From Coenobita brevimanus (Eukaryota; Arthropoda; Malacostraca; Decapoda; Coenobitidae), in the NCBI GenBank assembly GCA_032717465.1, contig CM064732.1, positions 32,649,138-32,713,137 on the forward strand: 64,000 nucleotides of DNA, read 5' to 3'. The position numbers were made by a program, and so were the translations under genes. This document shows, piece by piece, positions 44,101 to 52,988 of this stretch (its first letter is position 1; each line of letters opens with the position of its first letter). Below the pieces are notes generated by a model. That model made no database searches and was not told the DNA's origin. It worked only from the letters and a program-made list of their open reading frames with translations.

Positions 44101-44409
44101 TCGAGTGAATGTGCACTTAGGTATCGGTTGCCGACTCATACATCTGTGTTTACCTCCGAACTTTTTGCTATTGACAAAGCCATAGACTATGCTCTCAATT
44201 CTAGGCATGACTCATATGTCATATTTTCAGATTCAAAATCAGCCCTTCAGGCAATTGCATCTTGTACTACGGACTCTCACGAGATCCAGATCCGCATCGT
44301 TATTAAGTTGCATTCATGCAACAAGTCATTCACGCTGATCTGGATGCCTAGTCATTGTTGTATCTATGGCAATGAGCAGGCTGACTTACTTGCAAAGTCG
44401 GCTGTATAG
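41179..44409 (+). CDS. Delta copy 1 ORF2: APE endonuclease, RT, RNase H
   Basis: Open from the codon after the ORF1 TAA for 1,076 codons to a TAG at 44407-44409. APE endonuclease: TILQWNCSGIGNKL (catalytic Asn), VVCLQETRLED (Glu), LVLGDFNAHH and GSDHLPICLS (His). RT: SFRPIVLTSCLCKVMERMVN, DQQCGFHKYRSSLDHL, GVFLDIHKTYEMTW, NGVPQGSVLSPTLFSIIIN and YSLYADDCAIW (intact). RNase H: LYTDGSKSSE, SELFAIDKAI, IFSDSKSALQA and GNEQADLLAKS. The first in-frame ATG is at 42538, beyond the whole endonuclease. The TAG at 44407 is Glu in copy 2 (GAG). Confidence 0.85.
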   Translation, partial: TAAFTILQWNCSGIGNKLHNIAILLSIHRPDVVCLQETRLEDHPDPPQFKHYHSYRRYEGHGVAIYTHKSHPQTEVILNSTLEAVACRVKFSNTYLSICSLCCPPHGPIDSDALNSLVEHLPGNKLVLGDFNAHHYQWGSLRIDGRGEQVADLILQSNLCLLNDGRATRVHDRTGNFSAIDLSLASPGIHQDLSWDPYDDSLGSDHLPICLSYTCDIISDPPPPKFNYKKSDWGSFSRIANLDISGETIDVKVENITTSILHAAEAAIPKTSTVQANHRAHWWTPDCRQALRKRNRRYRIFDSQPTEENFIAYKQARAEVRKIIRRAKRDSWRSFVPTVTRTTPLHKVWSTIRILNNKGQYFPITTLQVNNNIYDEPVDVANILARSFSHVCSSANYDPRFQHHKRTAELQILDFATEDVDSPYNQEFTLDELLLALKSCKDTSPGPDTITYGMIQHLNQDNLIKMLALYNEIWASRTFPNSWHFAHVIPIPKEAGCLMNLTSFRPIVLTSCLCKVMERMVNNRLLFVLESKNLLNDQQCGFHKYRSSLDHLMNLEHCIAEAFANKEFMIGVFLDIHKTYEMTWRHGILMKLYAYGLRGNLPVFISNFLRDRTFSVKLPRNVTSDIFIQENGVPQGSVLSPTLFSIIINDILSSAPIPRNLKYSLYADDCAIWHSSRNAQFSAGQIQAAFGSIHQWALQWGFKFSVCKCAAIVFTNRNVPNLCLTLDNQAVPFQNSVKFLGIHFDCRMNFKLHVNTLLPRCDKLLNVLKYLAGTTWGADRKSLLMVYKSLIQSKLDYGAQVYGSASDATLKGLDVLQNKCLRMWLGAVRCTHVIRMEVEANVPPLRIRRDHLALSYGIRTFRKCNIGNVACTPLRQYHHLLRVVRRPLAVRLYLLSEELGVDPSDCDKWVFKKIAPWEPPGFTVDVSWLPAPKAKAPEAEVHHLFRNIIVRHLGSHQLYTDGSKSSECVGASVWSSECALRYRLPTHTSVFTSELFAIDKAIDYALNSRHDSYVIFSDSKSALQAIASCTTDSHEIQIRIVIKLHSCNKSFTLIWMPSHCCIYGNEQADLLAKSAV

Positions 44410-44499
44410 CTCTAGGAGACTTGGGACGTTCCTCGTGATCTACGGTCGAGTCTCTCTCTCTCTGAAAGAAATCAATAAATCTTCTGTGGCAAGGTCAGT

Positions 44500-44867
44500 G
44501 GACCAGACTAAATATTCCAACTTGTAAGCCGTACCTGGGCGACTGAGACACTGCCAACCGTCCCAGTCGCCTAGAAGAAAAAGTGTTGGCACGGTTACGG
44601 CTCAATGCCACCATTATAACCCACGTAAAACCATATATGGAAAGACGCTTCCCACCACACTGTGACATCTGTAATGCGGTGTTATCTATCAGTCATATCA
44701 TCCTGCCCTGTCGGCGATTTATTCGTGAACGTGCTTCACTTATAAATTACTGCGGCGCAGTAGACGTCCCCATCACCCTTTCCACCATCCTGGGTGATGG
44801 GGACATTGTTATGACTGATAAATTGATGACTTTCTTGAGAGAGACCGGACTGATCAGAGTGATGTGA
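44500..44867 (+). pseudogene. Delta copy 1 ORF2 C-terminal CCHC tail, out of frame
   Basis: In a frame different from RNase H: LLWQGQWTRLNIPTC..., a TGA where copy 2 has TGG, then RLEEKVLARLRLNATIITH and CDICNAVLSISHIILPCRRF, the C-X2-C-X7-H-X4-C motif that normally ends RNase H-type LINE ORF2 proteins. The frame change lies at a (TC)n run near 44451-44463. Confidence 0.7.
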
Positions 44868-45596
44868 CTTTTTTACTGTGTGGTTATGGTTTTTATCAAC
44901 GGTAAATATGTATATATTGTAATATTAATTAGGGTTGACAGTTGACATATTTTAAATAGTTCCTCCTCCCACCGATCTATTTCTAATATAGATGTCCCCT
45001 ACATTAAGCCAAGTTCCTCGCCTGACAGTCACCAGCTGATGAGTGCAAGTGTGCAATATAGGAAGGTATTGGGCACTTGCAGTCGATGGTGGTCTGCTGG
45101 GCGAGGTTCTTCACTTGTGTACAAATTATGTAAATACATTATATTATCTTGCTTAAGTTATTCTAATTTGGGACGACAGCTGACGTATATGAAAATGTTC
45201 CTGACTCGTCTGGTTCCCTTTCATATATTGATGTCTCCTATATTAGGTTGTGCCTCGACTGACAGTCACCAGGTGATGAGTGCAGGTATGTCATGTAGAG
45301 AGGCATTACATATCTGCAGTCGATGGTGTTCTGTTAGTCGAGGTATTTTTACCATTGGTAAATTAGCTATTTGTCTCTGTAGGATTTAGTATAGGTTAGC
45401 GATTTCTCTGTTAGGTGATTAGTTTTAGGGTCTTTAGATTAGTTTTTCTTTATAATATAAGGTATAAAAAATATAAAACCAAGAAAAAATTTAAAAAAAT
45501 AAAAATAGAAAAAAATAAATAAAATTAAAATCATTATATATATATGCATGTTTGCATGAAAGTGTGTCTGTATGTATGCATGGAAGTGTGTGTGTT

Positions 45597-45649
<53 letters not shown>

Positions 45650-45653
45650 TTAA

Positions 45654-45702
<49 letters not shown>

Positions 45703-45703
45703 A

Positions 45704-45758
<55 letters not shown>

Positions 45759-45762
45759 AAGA

Positions 45763-45796
<34 letters not shown>
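44868..45796 (+). other. Delta copy 1 3' UTR with internal duplication and TA tail
   Basis: Two related blocks, 44985-45115 and 45230-45350, share GATGTC(C/T)CCTA, TGACAGTCACCAG, TGATGAGTGCA, GCAGTCGATGGTG and GTCTGCTGG/GTTCTGTTAG followed by CGAGG. The rest is A-rich, then a long TG/TA array (45601-45796). Confidence 0.7.
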
Positions 45797-45799
<3 letters not shown>

Positions 45800-45973
45800 C
45801 TTAATAACCAGGGGCTTCGGCCCCAATGGTTGATAGGCCAGAAAAAAAAAAAAAAAACATGAGGTGGGGGGACTTTGATGGGTGGTTGTGGAGAGGACAG
45901 ACGTGTGCTGAACTCTCCTCCAAATTCTAGGGCTGCCCCACCGGCAATAGTTTTGCACTTTCCCTGATTAAAA
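45797..45973. other. Hairpin module with A-run, then spacer to delta copy 2
   Basis: 45797-45839 folds into a GGCC-closed hairpin with a C(TTCG)G tetraloop: GGCCTTAATAACCAGGGGC pairs with GCCCCAATGGTTGATAGGCC. An A-run (45842-45857) and CATGAGGT follow. The same module occurs at 52028-52090. The remaining ~110 bp to copy 2 are unassigned. Confidence 0.7.
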
Positions 45974-46214
45974 TTAGGTTAGCTAGCATTCACATTCCTC
46001 CCTACCCTTATTAGAGATATAGTAGGTGTCTGTATCTGTTTACTGAGATTGCCTTTACTTTCTCGCCTCTGGAGTGTACCCCCCACTGATCGCTCTGGGG
46101 TGTGAGTTATACACAGGCGCATCCTCCCGAGAGTGGTTTGAGAGGATAATCTCAGATTAGGTGTGTGTTCCCTGGGCAATTTCTCCCTTGGTCGTTTTTC
46201 TCTTTCTTCCCACT

Positions 46215-47520
46215 ATGGCGGACGCCACTGCTGCGTTCCCCCCCTTCAGGGGGGGAGGTAGTCCTGACCGACCCCCGACTGTCTCACGGACTGACTGCCC
46301 CCAGACTGAACTGCCCCAGACACGTACCCGCCTTGACATTCAAGTCAACAATGCCTCATTCGTCCTGATTGATGCGGTTGGTTCTACTCCCCTGTCCATC
46401 CTCAATCCCTTCATCATCAAGAAGGTGATTGATGGGTGTGCAGGTGAGGTGGAACAAGTGAAAAAACTTGCAAGTGGAGACCTTCTCGTAAAAACCATGA
46501 ATTCTGCCCAGGGCAAGGATTTGCTGAAACTGAGGAAGTTCCACTGTCACGATGTCCAAACAACGATCCCGCATGCCATGAATTCCTGCAAGGGTGTTAT
46601 CACCTGCAGGGATCTTGTGCTTATGGAGGAGGAAGAAATCGTACAGGAACTTTCTCAGCAAGAAGTAATAGAGGCCAGATTCATCACAAGATTTTTGGAA
46701 GGCATAAGGATGAAGACCGCAACAGTTGTTTTCACTTTTGGCAAAGTATCTCTTCCAGCCAATGTGAAGGTTGGATACGAAATTGTAAATGTTAGACCAT
46801 ACATCAAAATGTCAGCTCTATGGACACCACGAAAAGGCTTGTCGGGCTTCCAATATCGTGTGTGGCAAGTGCGCGGCTGTAGGTCACTCTGCTGACAACT
46901 GTACATCCGAGACCGAGTGCTGCTTTCACTGCAAGGATGCTCACTCCACTTCCTCGAGGGCTTGTCCCAAGTGGAAGGAGGAGAAGGAGGTCTGCACAGT
47001 AAAAGCAACACAGGGCATTTCCTTCTACGATGCTAGGAAGAAGGTGAAGGAGTTGCATGCAACTCCCAAGCCTAATATCTCCTATGCATCGGCGGTTGTG
47101 TCCCGACCTGTGATGTGCACCATTGAGACACAGACTGACCTAACATTCGCTTCACATGCCCGACGCCCTACATCTCAGTCTAAGCCTCCTGTACGTTCCA
47201 ACTCTCTGACGGACATCCCTGTTGCGACTTCCTACTCTCAGGTTGCCACTGCTCCTTCGCAGTCAGTGTGGCCAAAATCGAAGCCAGACAAGTCTGACAA
47301 GATTAATTTGACCACCCTCACTAAACAGTCACGTCCTCATGTCCTTCCAGCGAGGAAGAGAAAGAATAGCTCTTCCTCGGTGGAGTCTGGGAGCCTTGTA
47401 ATTGATGAGAATATGGAGGTCTCCATGAGCAAGAACCGGGAAAGGTCCCCCGGTAGCCACTTGCCTGGTCGCGGGCGGCATAAAAAAACTAAGCACACTG
47501 GCCACCCTCGAAAATCTTAA
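46215..47520 (+). pseudogene. Delta copy 2 ORF1 (Gag-like CCHC protein), one frameshift
   Basis: Starts MADATAAFPPFRGGGSPDRP at ATG 46215, in frame with the conserved N-terminal domain (VNNASFVLIDAVGSTPLSI, KKLASGDLLVKTMNS, MNSCKGVITCRDLVLMEEEE). Relative to copy 1, about 20 bp are missing at 46804-46808, just before the zinc region, shifting the frame. The zinc region CQLYGHHEKAC, CGKCAAVGHSADNC, CFHCKDAHSTSSRAC continues in the next frame to the TAA at 47518-47520. Role by family: RNA-binding RNP component that packages the LINE transcript. Confidence 0.82.
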
Positions 47521-50500
47521 ACCGCCGCATTCACTATACTACAGTGGAATTATAGAGGTATTGGGAATAAGTTACACAATATAGCAATTTTGCTTTCTAT
47601 ACACAGGCCAGACGTTGTTTGTTTACAGGAGACGCACCTGGAGGATCACCCTGATCCTCCACAGTTCAAACACTATCACTCGTATAGAAGATATGAAGGT
47701 CACGGAGTTGCTATATACACACACAAATCACACCCACAAACGGAAGTGATTCTAAATTCTACTCTGGAAGCTGTCGCGTGCAGATTAAAATTTAATAACA
47801 CGTATCTGTCTATTTGCTCTCTGTACTGTCCTCCACATGGCCCCATTGATAGTGATGCTTTAAATTCACTAGTTGAACATCTACCTGGAAATAAGTTAGT
47901 GTTGGGCGACTTTAACGCCCATCACTATCAATGGGGTTGCTTGAGGATCGATGGTCGTGGGGAGCAAGTAGCCGACCTAATACTACAGTCCAACCTCTGT
48001 CTTCTGAACGATGGTAGAGCGACTCGTGTAGATGATCGTACTGGTAACTTTTCGGCCATTGACTTATCTTTGGCCCCCCCTGGTATACATCAAGATTTTT
48101 TATGGAATCCTTATGACGACTCCTTGGGAAGTGATCATTTACCCATCTGTCTTTCTTATACACTCAACATCATTTCGGACCCTCCACCTCCAAAATTTAA
48201 CTATAAGAAAGCAGATTGGGGATCCTTCTCAAGGATCGCCAATTTAGATATATCTGGGGAGACCATAGATGTTAAGGTGGAAAATATAACTACTTCTATA
48301 ATACACGCAGCTGAGGCTGCTATTCCCAAGACTTCTACAGTTCACACGAAGCATAGAGCACATTGGTGGACGCCGGATTGCCGACAAGCATTAAGAAAAC
48401 GCAATAGGAGATACAGGATTTTTGATAGTCAGCCCACTGAGGAAAATTTTATTGCATACAAACAGGCACGGGCTGAGGCAAGGAGAATAATAAGAAGGGC
48501 CAAACGTGACTCCTGGCGGTCCTTTGTGTCCACGGTGACTTGTACAACACCATTACATAAAGTCTGGTCCACTATAAGATTATTAAATAATAAACGCCCA
48601 TACTTCCCTGTGACCACCTTGCAGGTGAATAACACCACCTATGACGAGCCCGTGGACGTTGCTAACATCCTCGCCAGGAGTTTTTCTCATGTAAGTAGCT
48701 CAGCCAATAATGACCCGCGTTTTCAACATCATAAACGCATGGCTGAGCTACAGATATTAGACTTTGCCACAGAAAACGTAGACTCCCCGTACAACCAAGA
48801 GTTTACGCTAGATGAACTGCTCCTTGCCCTTAAATCCTGTAAAGACACCAGCCCTGGACCAGACACCATCACGTACGGTATGATCCAGTATCTTAATCAG
48901 GACAACCTGATTAAGATGTTAGCATTGTACAATGAGTTTTGGGCATCTCGAACGTTCCCAAACTCATGGCACTTTGCGCACGTCATACCGATACCCAAAG
49001 AGGCTGTTTGTCTCATGAATCTCACTTCATTTCGTCCTATTGTGTTGACTTCTTGTCTATGTAAGGTCATGGAACGTATGGTTAACAATAGGCTTCTTTT
49101 TGTTTTAGAGTCGAAGAATTTGTTAAATGATCAACAATGTGTCTTCCGTAAATATAGAAGTTCACTAGATCATTTAATGAATTTGGAGCACTGTATTGCA
49201 GAGGCATTTGCCAATAAACAATTCATGATAGGGGTGTTCTTGGACATCCATAAAGCCTATGACATGACCTGGCGACACGGTATACTAATGAAGCTCTATG
49301 CTTATGGTTTAAGAGGAAATTTGCCTATTTTTATTTCAAATTTCTTAAGGGACAGAACTTTCTCTGTCAAATTGCCCCGTAACGTAACATCGGATATATT
49401 TATCCAGGAAAACGGGGTGCCACAGGGAAGTGTGCTTAGTCCTACTTTATTTAGTATTATAATCAATGATATTCTGTCATCAGCTCCCATCCCAAGGAAT
49501 CTTAAATACTCACTCTACGCTGACGATTGTGCAATATGGCACTCTTCCCGTAATGCACAATTTTCGGCTGGGCGGATTCAAGCAGCCCTTTACTCCGTCC
49601 ACCAATGGGTCTTGCAGTGGGGATTTAAGTTTTCCGTACGTAAGTGTGCCGCTATAGTCTTCACTAATCGTAACGTACCTAATTTGTGCTTAACTTTGGA
49701 TAATCAGGCGGTACCTTTTCAAAATTCTGTAAAATTTTTAGGAATACATTTTGATCATAGAATGAATTTTAAACTTCACGTTAATACTTTGCTTGCTCGT
49801 TGTGATAAACCGTTAAATGTCCTCAAGTACCTAGCGGGTACTACCTGGGGTGCCGACAGAAAATCTTTATTAATGGTGTATAAGTCCCTTATTCGATCGA
49901 AGCTAGACTATGGCGCACAGGTGTATGGCTCGGCATCCGATGCCACGCTGAAAAGATTGGATGTGTTACAGAATAAATGTTTGCGAATGTGTCTTGGAGC
50001 CGTCCGGTGTACCCGTGTGGCTCGTATGGAAGTGGAGGCGAATGTGCCTCCCCTTCGAATTCACCGTGACCACCTGGCCTTGTCCTACAGCGTAAGGACG
50101 TTCAGGAAAAGTAATATCGGCAATGTGGCCTGTACCCCCCTACGTCAATACCACCACCTTTTGTGGGGGGTGCGTCAGCCACTTGCCGTTCACCTCCACT
50201 TACTAACTCTGGAGCTTGGTGTGGACCCCAGTGACTGTGACAAGTTGGTGTTTAAAAAGATAGCGCCTTGGGAGCCACCCAGCTTTACAGTGGATGTCTC
50301 ATGGCTCCCAGCACCAAAGGCCAAGGCGCCGGAGGCGGAGGTCCACCACTTGTTTCATAACATCACTGTTCGTCACTTGGGGTCCCATCAATTGTACATC
50401 GACGGCTCCAAGTCGAGTGAATGTGTGGGTGCCAGTGTGTGGTCGACTGAATGTGCACTTAGGTATCGGTTGCCGACTCATACATCTGTGTTTACCTCCG

Positions 50501-50820
50501 AACTTTTTGCTATTGACAAAGCCATAGACTATGCTCTCAATTCTAGGCATGACTCATTTGTCATATTTTCAGATTCAAAATCAGCCCTTCAGGCAATTGC
50601 ATCTTGTACTATGGACTCTCACGAGATCCAAGGCCTCATCGTTAATAAGTTGCATTCATGCAACAAGTCATTCACGCTGATCTGGGTGCCTGGTCATTGT
50701 CGTATCTACGGCAATGAGCAGGCTGACTTACTTGCAAAGTCGGCTGTAGAGCTCGAGGAGACTTGGGACGTTCCTCGTGATCTACAGTCGAGTCTCTCTC
50801 TCTCGGAAAGAAATCAATAA
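47521..50820 (+). CDS. Delta copy 2 ORF2: APE endonuclease, RT, RNase H
   Basis: 1,099 open codons after the ORF1 TAA, ending TAA 50818-50820. APE: LQWNYRGIGNKL, VVCLQETHLED, LVLGDFNAHH, GSDHLPICLS. RT: SFRPIVLTSCLCKVMERMVN, GVFLDIHKAYDMTW, NGVPQGSVLSPTLFS, YSLYADDCAIW. RNase H: LYIDGSKSSE, SELFAIDKAI, IFSDSKSALQA, WVPGHCRIYGNEQADLLAKS. The first in-frame ATG is at 48739 (406 codons in). ORF1 and ORF2 share the frame, so an ORF1-ORF2 fusion would need only readthrough of one TAA (context TCT TAA ACC, same as copy 1). This is the best-preserved LINE polymerase in the window. Confidence 0.88.
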   Translation, partial: TAAFTILQWNYRGIGNKLHNIAILLSIHRPDVVCLQETHLEDHPDPPQFKHYHSYRRYEGHGVAIYTHKSHPQTEVILNSTLEAVACRLKFNNTYLSICSLYCPPHGPIDSDALNSLVEHLPGNKLVLGDFNAHHYQWGCLRIDGRGEQVADLILQSNLCLLNDGRATRVDDRTGNFSAIDLSLAPPGIHQDFLWNPYDDSLGSDHLPICLSYTLNIISDPPPPKFNYKKADWGSFSRIANLDISGETIDVKVENITTSIIHAAEAAIPKTSTVHTKHRAHWWTPDCRQALRKRNRRYRIFDSQPTEENFIAYKQARAEARRIIRRAKRDSWRSFVSTVTCTTPLHKVWSTIRLLNNKRPYFPVTTLQVNNTTYDEPVDVANILARSFSHVSSSANNDPRFQHHKRMAELQILDFATENVDSPYNQEFTLDELLLALKSCKDTSPGPDTITYGMIQYLNQDNLIKMLALYNEFWASRTFPNSWHFAHVIPIPKEAVCLMNLTSFRPIVLTSCLCKVMERMVNNRLLFVLESKNLLNDQQCVFRKYRSSLDHLMNLEHCIAEAFANKQFMIGVFLDIHKAYDMTWRHGILMKLYAYGLRGNLPIFISNFLRDRTFSVKLPRNVTSDIFIQENGVPQGSVLSPTLFSIIINDILSSAPIPRNLKYSLYADDCAIWHSSRNAQFSAGRIQAALYSVHQWVLQWGFKFSVRKCAAIVFTNRNVPNLCLTLDNQAVPFQNSVKFLGIHFDHRMNFKLHVNTLLARCDKPLNVLKYLAGTTWGADRKSLLMVYKSLIRSKLDYGAQVYGSASDATLKRLDVLQNKCLRMCLGAVRCTRVARMEVEANVPPLRIHRDHLALSYSVRTFRKSNIGNVACTPLRQYHHLLWGVRQPLAVHLHLLTLELGVDPSDCDKLVFKKIAPWEPPSFTVDVSWLPAPKAKAPEAEVHHLFHNITVRHLGSHQLYIDGSKSSECVGASVWSTECALRYRLPTHTSVFTSELFAIDKAIDYALNSRHDSFVIFSDSKSALQAIASCTMDSHEIQGLIVNKLHSCNKSFTLIWVPGHCRIYGNEQADLLAKSAVELEETWDVPRDLQSSLSLSERNQ

Positions 50821-50834
50821 ATCTTCTGTGGCAA

Positions 50835-51155
50835 GGTCAGTGGACCAGACTAAATATTCCAACTTGTAAGCCGTACCTGGGCTACTGGGACACCGCCAAC
50901 CGCCCCAGTCGCCTGGAAGAAAAAGTGTTGGTGCGGTTACGTCTCAATGCCACCATTTTAACACATATGAAACCCTATATGGAAAGACGCTTCCCACCGC
51001 ACTGTGACATCTGTGATGCGGTGTTATCTATCAGTCATATCATCCTGCGCTGTCGGCGATTTATTCGTGAACGTGCTTCACTTATAAATTACTGGGGCGC
51101 AGCAGACGTCCCCTTCACCCTTTCCACCATCCTGGGTGATGGGACATTGTTATGA
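50835..51155 (+). pseudogene. Delta copy 2 ORF2 C-terminal CCHC tail, out of frame
   Basis: The frame KKSINLLWQGQWTRLNIPTC ... LGYWDTANRPSRLEEKVLVR ... CDICDAVLSISHIILRCRRF is open here (no TGA, unlike copy 1) and overlaps the end of the RNase H frame. It is offset from it at the (TC)n run near 50793-50805, the same place as in copy 1. It ends early after STILGDGTLL because of a 1-bp deletion relative to copy 1. Confidence 0.7.
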
Positions 51156-51870
51156 CTGATAAATTGATGACTTTCTTGAGAGAGACTGGACTGATCAGAG
51201 TGATGTGACTATTTTACTGTGTGGTTATGGTTTTTATCAACGGTAAATATGTATATATTGTAATAGTAATTAGGGTTGACAGTTGATATATTTTAAATAG
51301 TTCGTCCTCCCACTGATCTATTTCTAATATAGATGTCCCCTACATTAAGCCAAGTTCCTCGCCTGACAGTCACCAAGTGCAAGTGTGCAATATAGGAAGG
51401 TATTGGGCACTTGCAGTCGATGGTGGTCTGCTGGGCGAGGTTCTTCACTTTTTGTTACAAATTATGTAAATACATTATACTATCTTGCCTAAGTTATTCT
51501 AATTAGGGCCGACAGCTGACGTATATGAAAATGTTCCTGACTCGTCTGGTTCCCTTTCATATATTGATGTCCCCTATATTAGGTTGTGCCTCGACTGACA
51601 GTCACCAGGTGATGAGTGCAGGTATGTCATGTAGAAAGGCATTACATATCTGCAGTTGATGGTGTTCTCTTGGTCGAGGCTTTTTTAATATTAGTGTAGG
51701 TCTAGTTATTTGACTCTTAGGATTTAGTATAGGTTAGCGATTTGTCTGTTAGGTGGTTAGTTTTAGGGTATTTAGATTAGGTATTTTTGATTATAAGTAA
51801 TATAAGGTTAAAAAAAAAACTAAATAAAAATAATAAAAATAAAACTACAAAAAAATAATACAATAAAAAT

Positions 51871-51908
<38 letters not shown>

Positions 51909-52027
51909 GTGTGCATGAAAGTGTGTATGTTCATATGCATGGATGTGTGTATGTATGTATGTATGTACATATATATGTTCGTATATATATGTATATATAT
52001 GTCAATATATATACATATATATATTTT

Positions 52028-52090
52028 GCCTTAATGACCAAGGGTTCCGGCCCCAATGGTCGATAGGCAAAAAAAAAAACAAAAAAAAAA
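52028..52090. other. Hairpin module and A-run, second copy
   Basis: GCCTTAATGACCAAGGG pairs with CCCCAATGGTCGATAGGC around 52028-52068, followed by an A-rich run and CATGAGGT. Relative to the first module, the base before ACCA changes A to G and its partner after TGGT changes T to C, so pairing is kept. On the minus strand both modules read AY(Q/R)PLGP(K/E)PLVIKA. Confidence 0.65.
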
Positions 52091-52988
52091 ACATGAGGTA
52101 GAGTTCGACCAGTGCAGCCATGGAAGACAGAATGCTGACATTGCCTGCGACCCATCGAGGAGGTCAACCAGCCAGCCACAGTCACCTGTAGCCCAGAAGA
52201 TCCGGGGGACCGTGGTTTGGTTTAACATACAGGTGGGGTACAGATTCATCAAACACCAGGATACTGGTGTAGATGTTTTTATGCACCGCCAGGCGCTAGT
52301 TAAGCCAAATCCACGGCATCTCCAACGCTCCCTAGGTAATGGAGAGTCGGTGGAGTTTAGCCTGTTTTGGACCCCTAAGGGTTCTGAGGCCCGGGATGTT
52401 ACTGAGCCGGGAGGTGTGGTCGTGCAGGGTTCTGCCCATGCACGGCGACGTCTCACGGCCCAGGGACGTCAGGACAGGGATCCTAGGAGTCCTGGACAGG
52501 TAAACCTTGTGGTGGAGATGTGCATCACGACGGCAAAGGCTTTTTGTGGGAGTGATAAGGAGACTTTGCTTATCCTTCTCCCTAAGATCTTTGAGGAGAA
52601 TGGAATGCCCCGCCTTATCATCCCCGAGTGCTTCATCCGCGATGTACACTCGGTTCCTTGCCGACGGGAGCATCAGGCTCGGCAGCCACAACCTGCTGCC
52701 CCTTGCACCACCCCGAGGAAACGGCTCAGGTTGGAGGCTCCCCTCAACAAGCGGACTGCTACCATGGTTACTGACCTGGCTACGGACGAGAATACGGCCC
52801 AGACCACCGTGGACGTACACGACCAATCATCGATGACAGAGGAGGGGCAGGACTCTTCAGACACTGCCTCCATGGTCACGGATGCATCGACCGGCTCCTC
52901 GGCTGAGGAGGAGATCAGTGGGTCCTCCCCTCCTCCAGTGGTGGAGGGCACCCCATCTTGCCCTCCCATCGTTGACCTCAAGGATTGA
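52056..52988 (+). CDS. Intronless Y-box-like cold shock domain protein in a retroelement-like unit
   Basis: 310 codons from ATG 52056 (inside the hairpin; the only upstream Met in frame, so the true start is uncertain). Residues about 47-125 are a cold shock domain of the Y-box type: [20 protein letters not shown] (RNP1 region, usual YGF is YRF), [20 protein letters not shown] (RNP2 DVFVH as DVFMH), [10 protein letters not shown] and [13 protein letters not shown]. Then a region [20 protein letters not shown] ... FIRDVHSVP that I do not recognise, a basic [11 protein letters not shown] (possible nuclear signal) and an acidic Ser/Thr-rich tail. Y-box CSDs bind single-stranded nucleic acid. After the TGA the frame stays open 45 more codons (LDLTSCRHLLALSAHT...). 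It may be a retro-copied gene or a LINE ORF1-type protein. Confidence 0.75.
   Translation: MVDRQKKKQKKKHEVEFDQCSHGRQNADIACDPSRRSTSQPQSPVAQKIRGTVVWFNIQVGYRFIKHQDTGVDVFMHRQALVKPNPRHLQRSLGNGESVEFSLFWTPKGSEARDVTEPGGVVVQGSAHARRRLTAQGRQDRDPRSPGQVNLVVEMCITTAKAFCGSDKETLLILLPKIFEENGMPRLIIPECFIRDVHSVPCRREHQARQPQPAAPCTTPRKRLRLEAPLNKRTATMVTDLATDENTAQTTVDVHDQSSMTEEGQDSSDTASMVTDASTGSSAEEEISGSSPPPVVEGTPSCPPIVDLKD

Larger units (their letters stand above)
39570..45796 (+). mobile_element. I-group LINE delta, copy 1
   Basis: A near-full-length non-LTR element: 5' UTR (39570-39838), ORF1 with CCHC fingers, ORF2 with endonuclease, RT and RNase H, a 3' UTR with an internal duplication, and a TA tail. RNase H in ORF2 points to the I group of LINEs. 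The 5' boundary is set by the start of homology with copy 2 (TTAG-GTTAGCTAG). Confidence 0.85.
45974..52027 (+). mobile_element. I-group LINE delta, copy 2
   Basis: A second near-full-length delta element, head-to-tail with copy 1 and very similar to it (most codons of ORF2 identical). It has the same 5' UTR landmarks (CCTCCCTACCCTTATTAGAG, CCCACTGATCGCTCTGGGG), the same ORF order, the same duplicated 3' UTR blocks (51330-51440 and 51565-51680) and a TA tail. Confidence 0.88.

Noticed and set aside
41570..50550. Antisense frames of 60-84 codons inside the delta ORF2 genes, similar in both copies
   Set aside because: Similarity follows from the conserved sense strand. They have no motif or independent start context.
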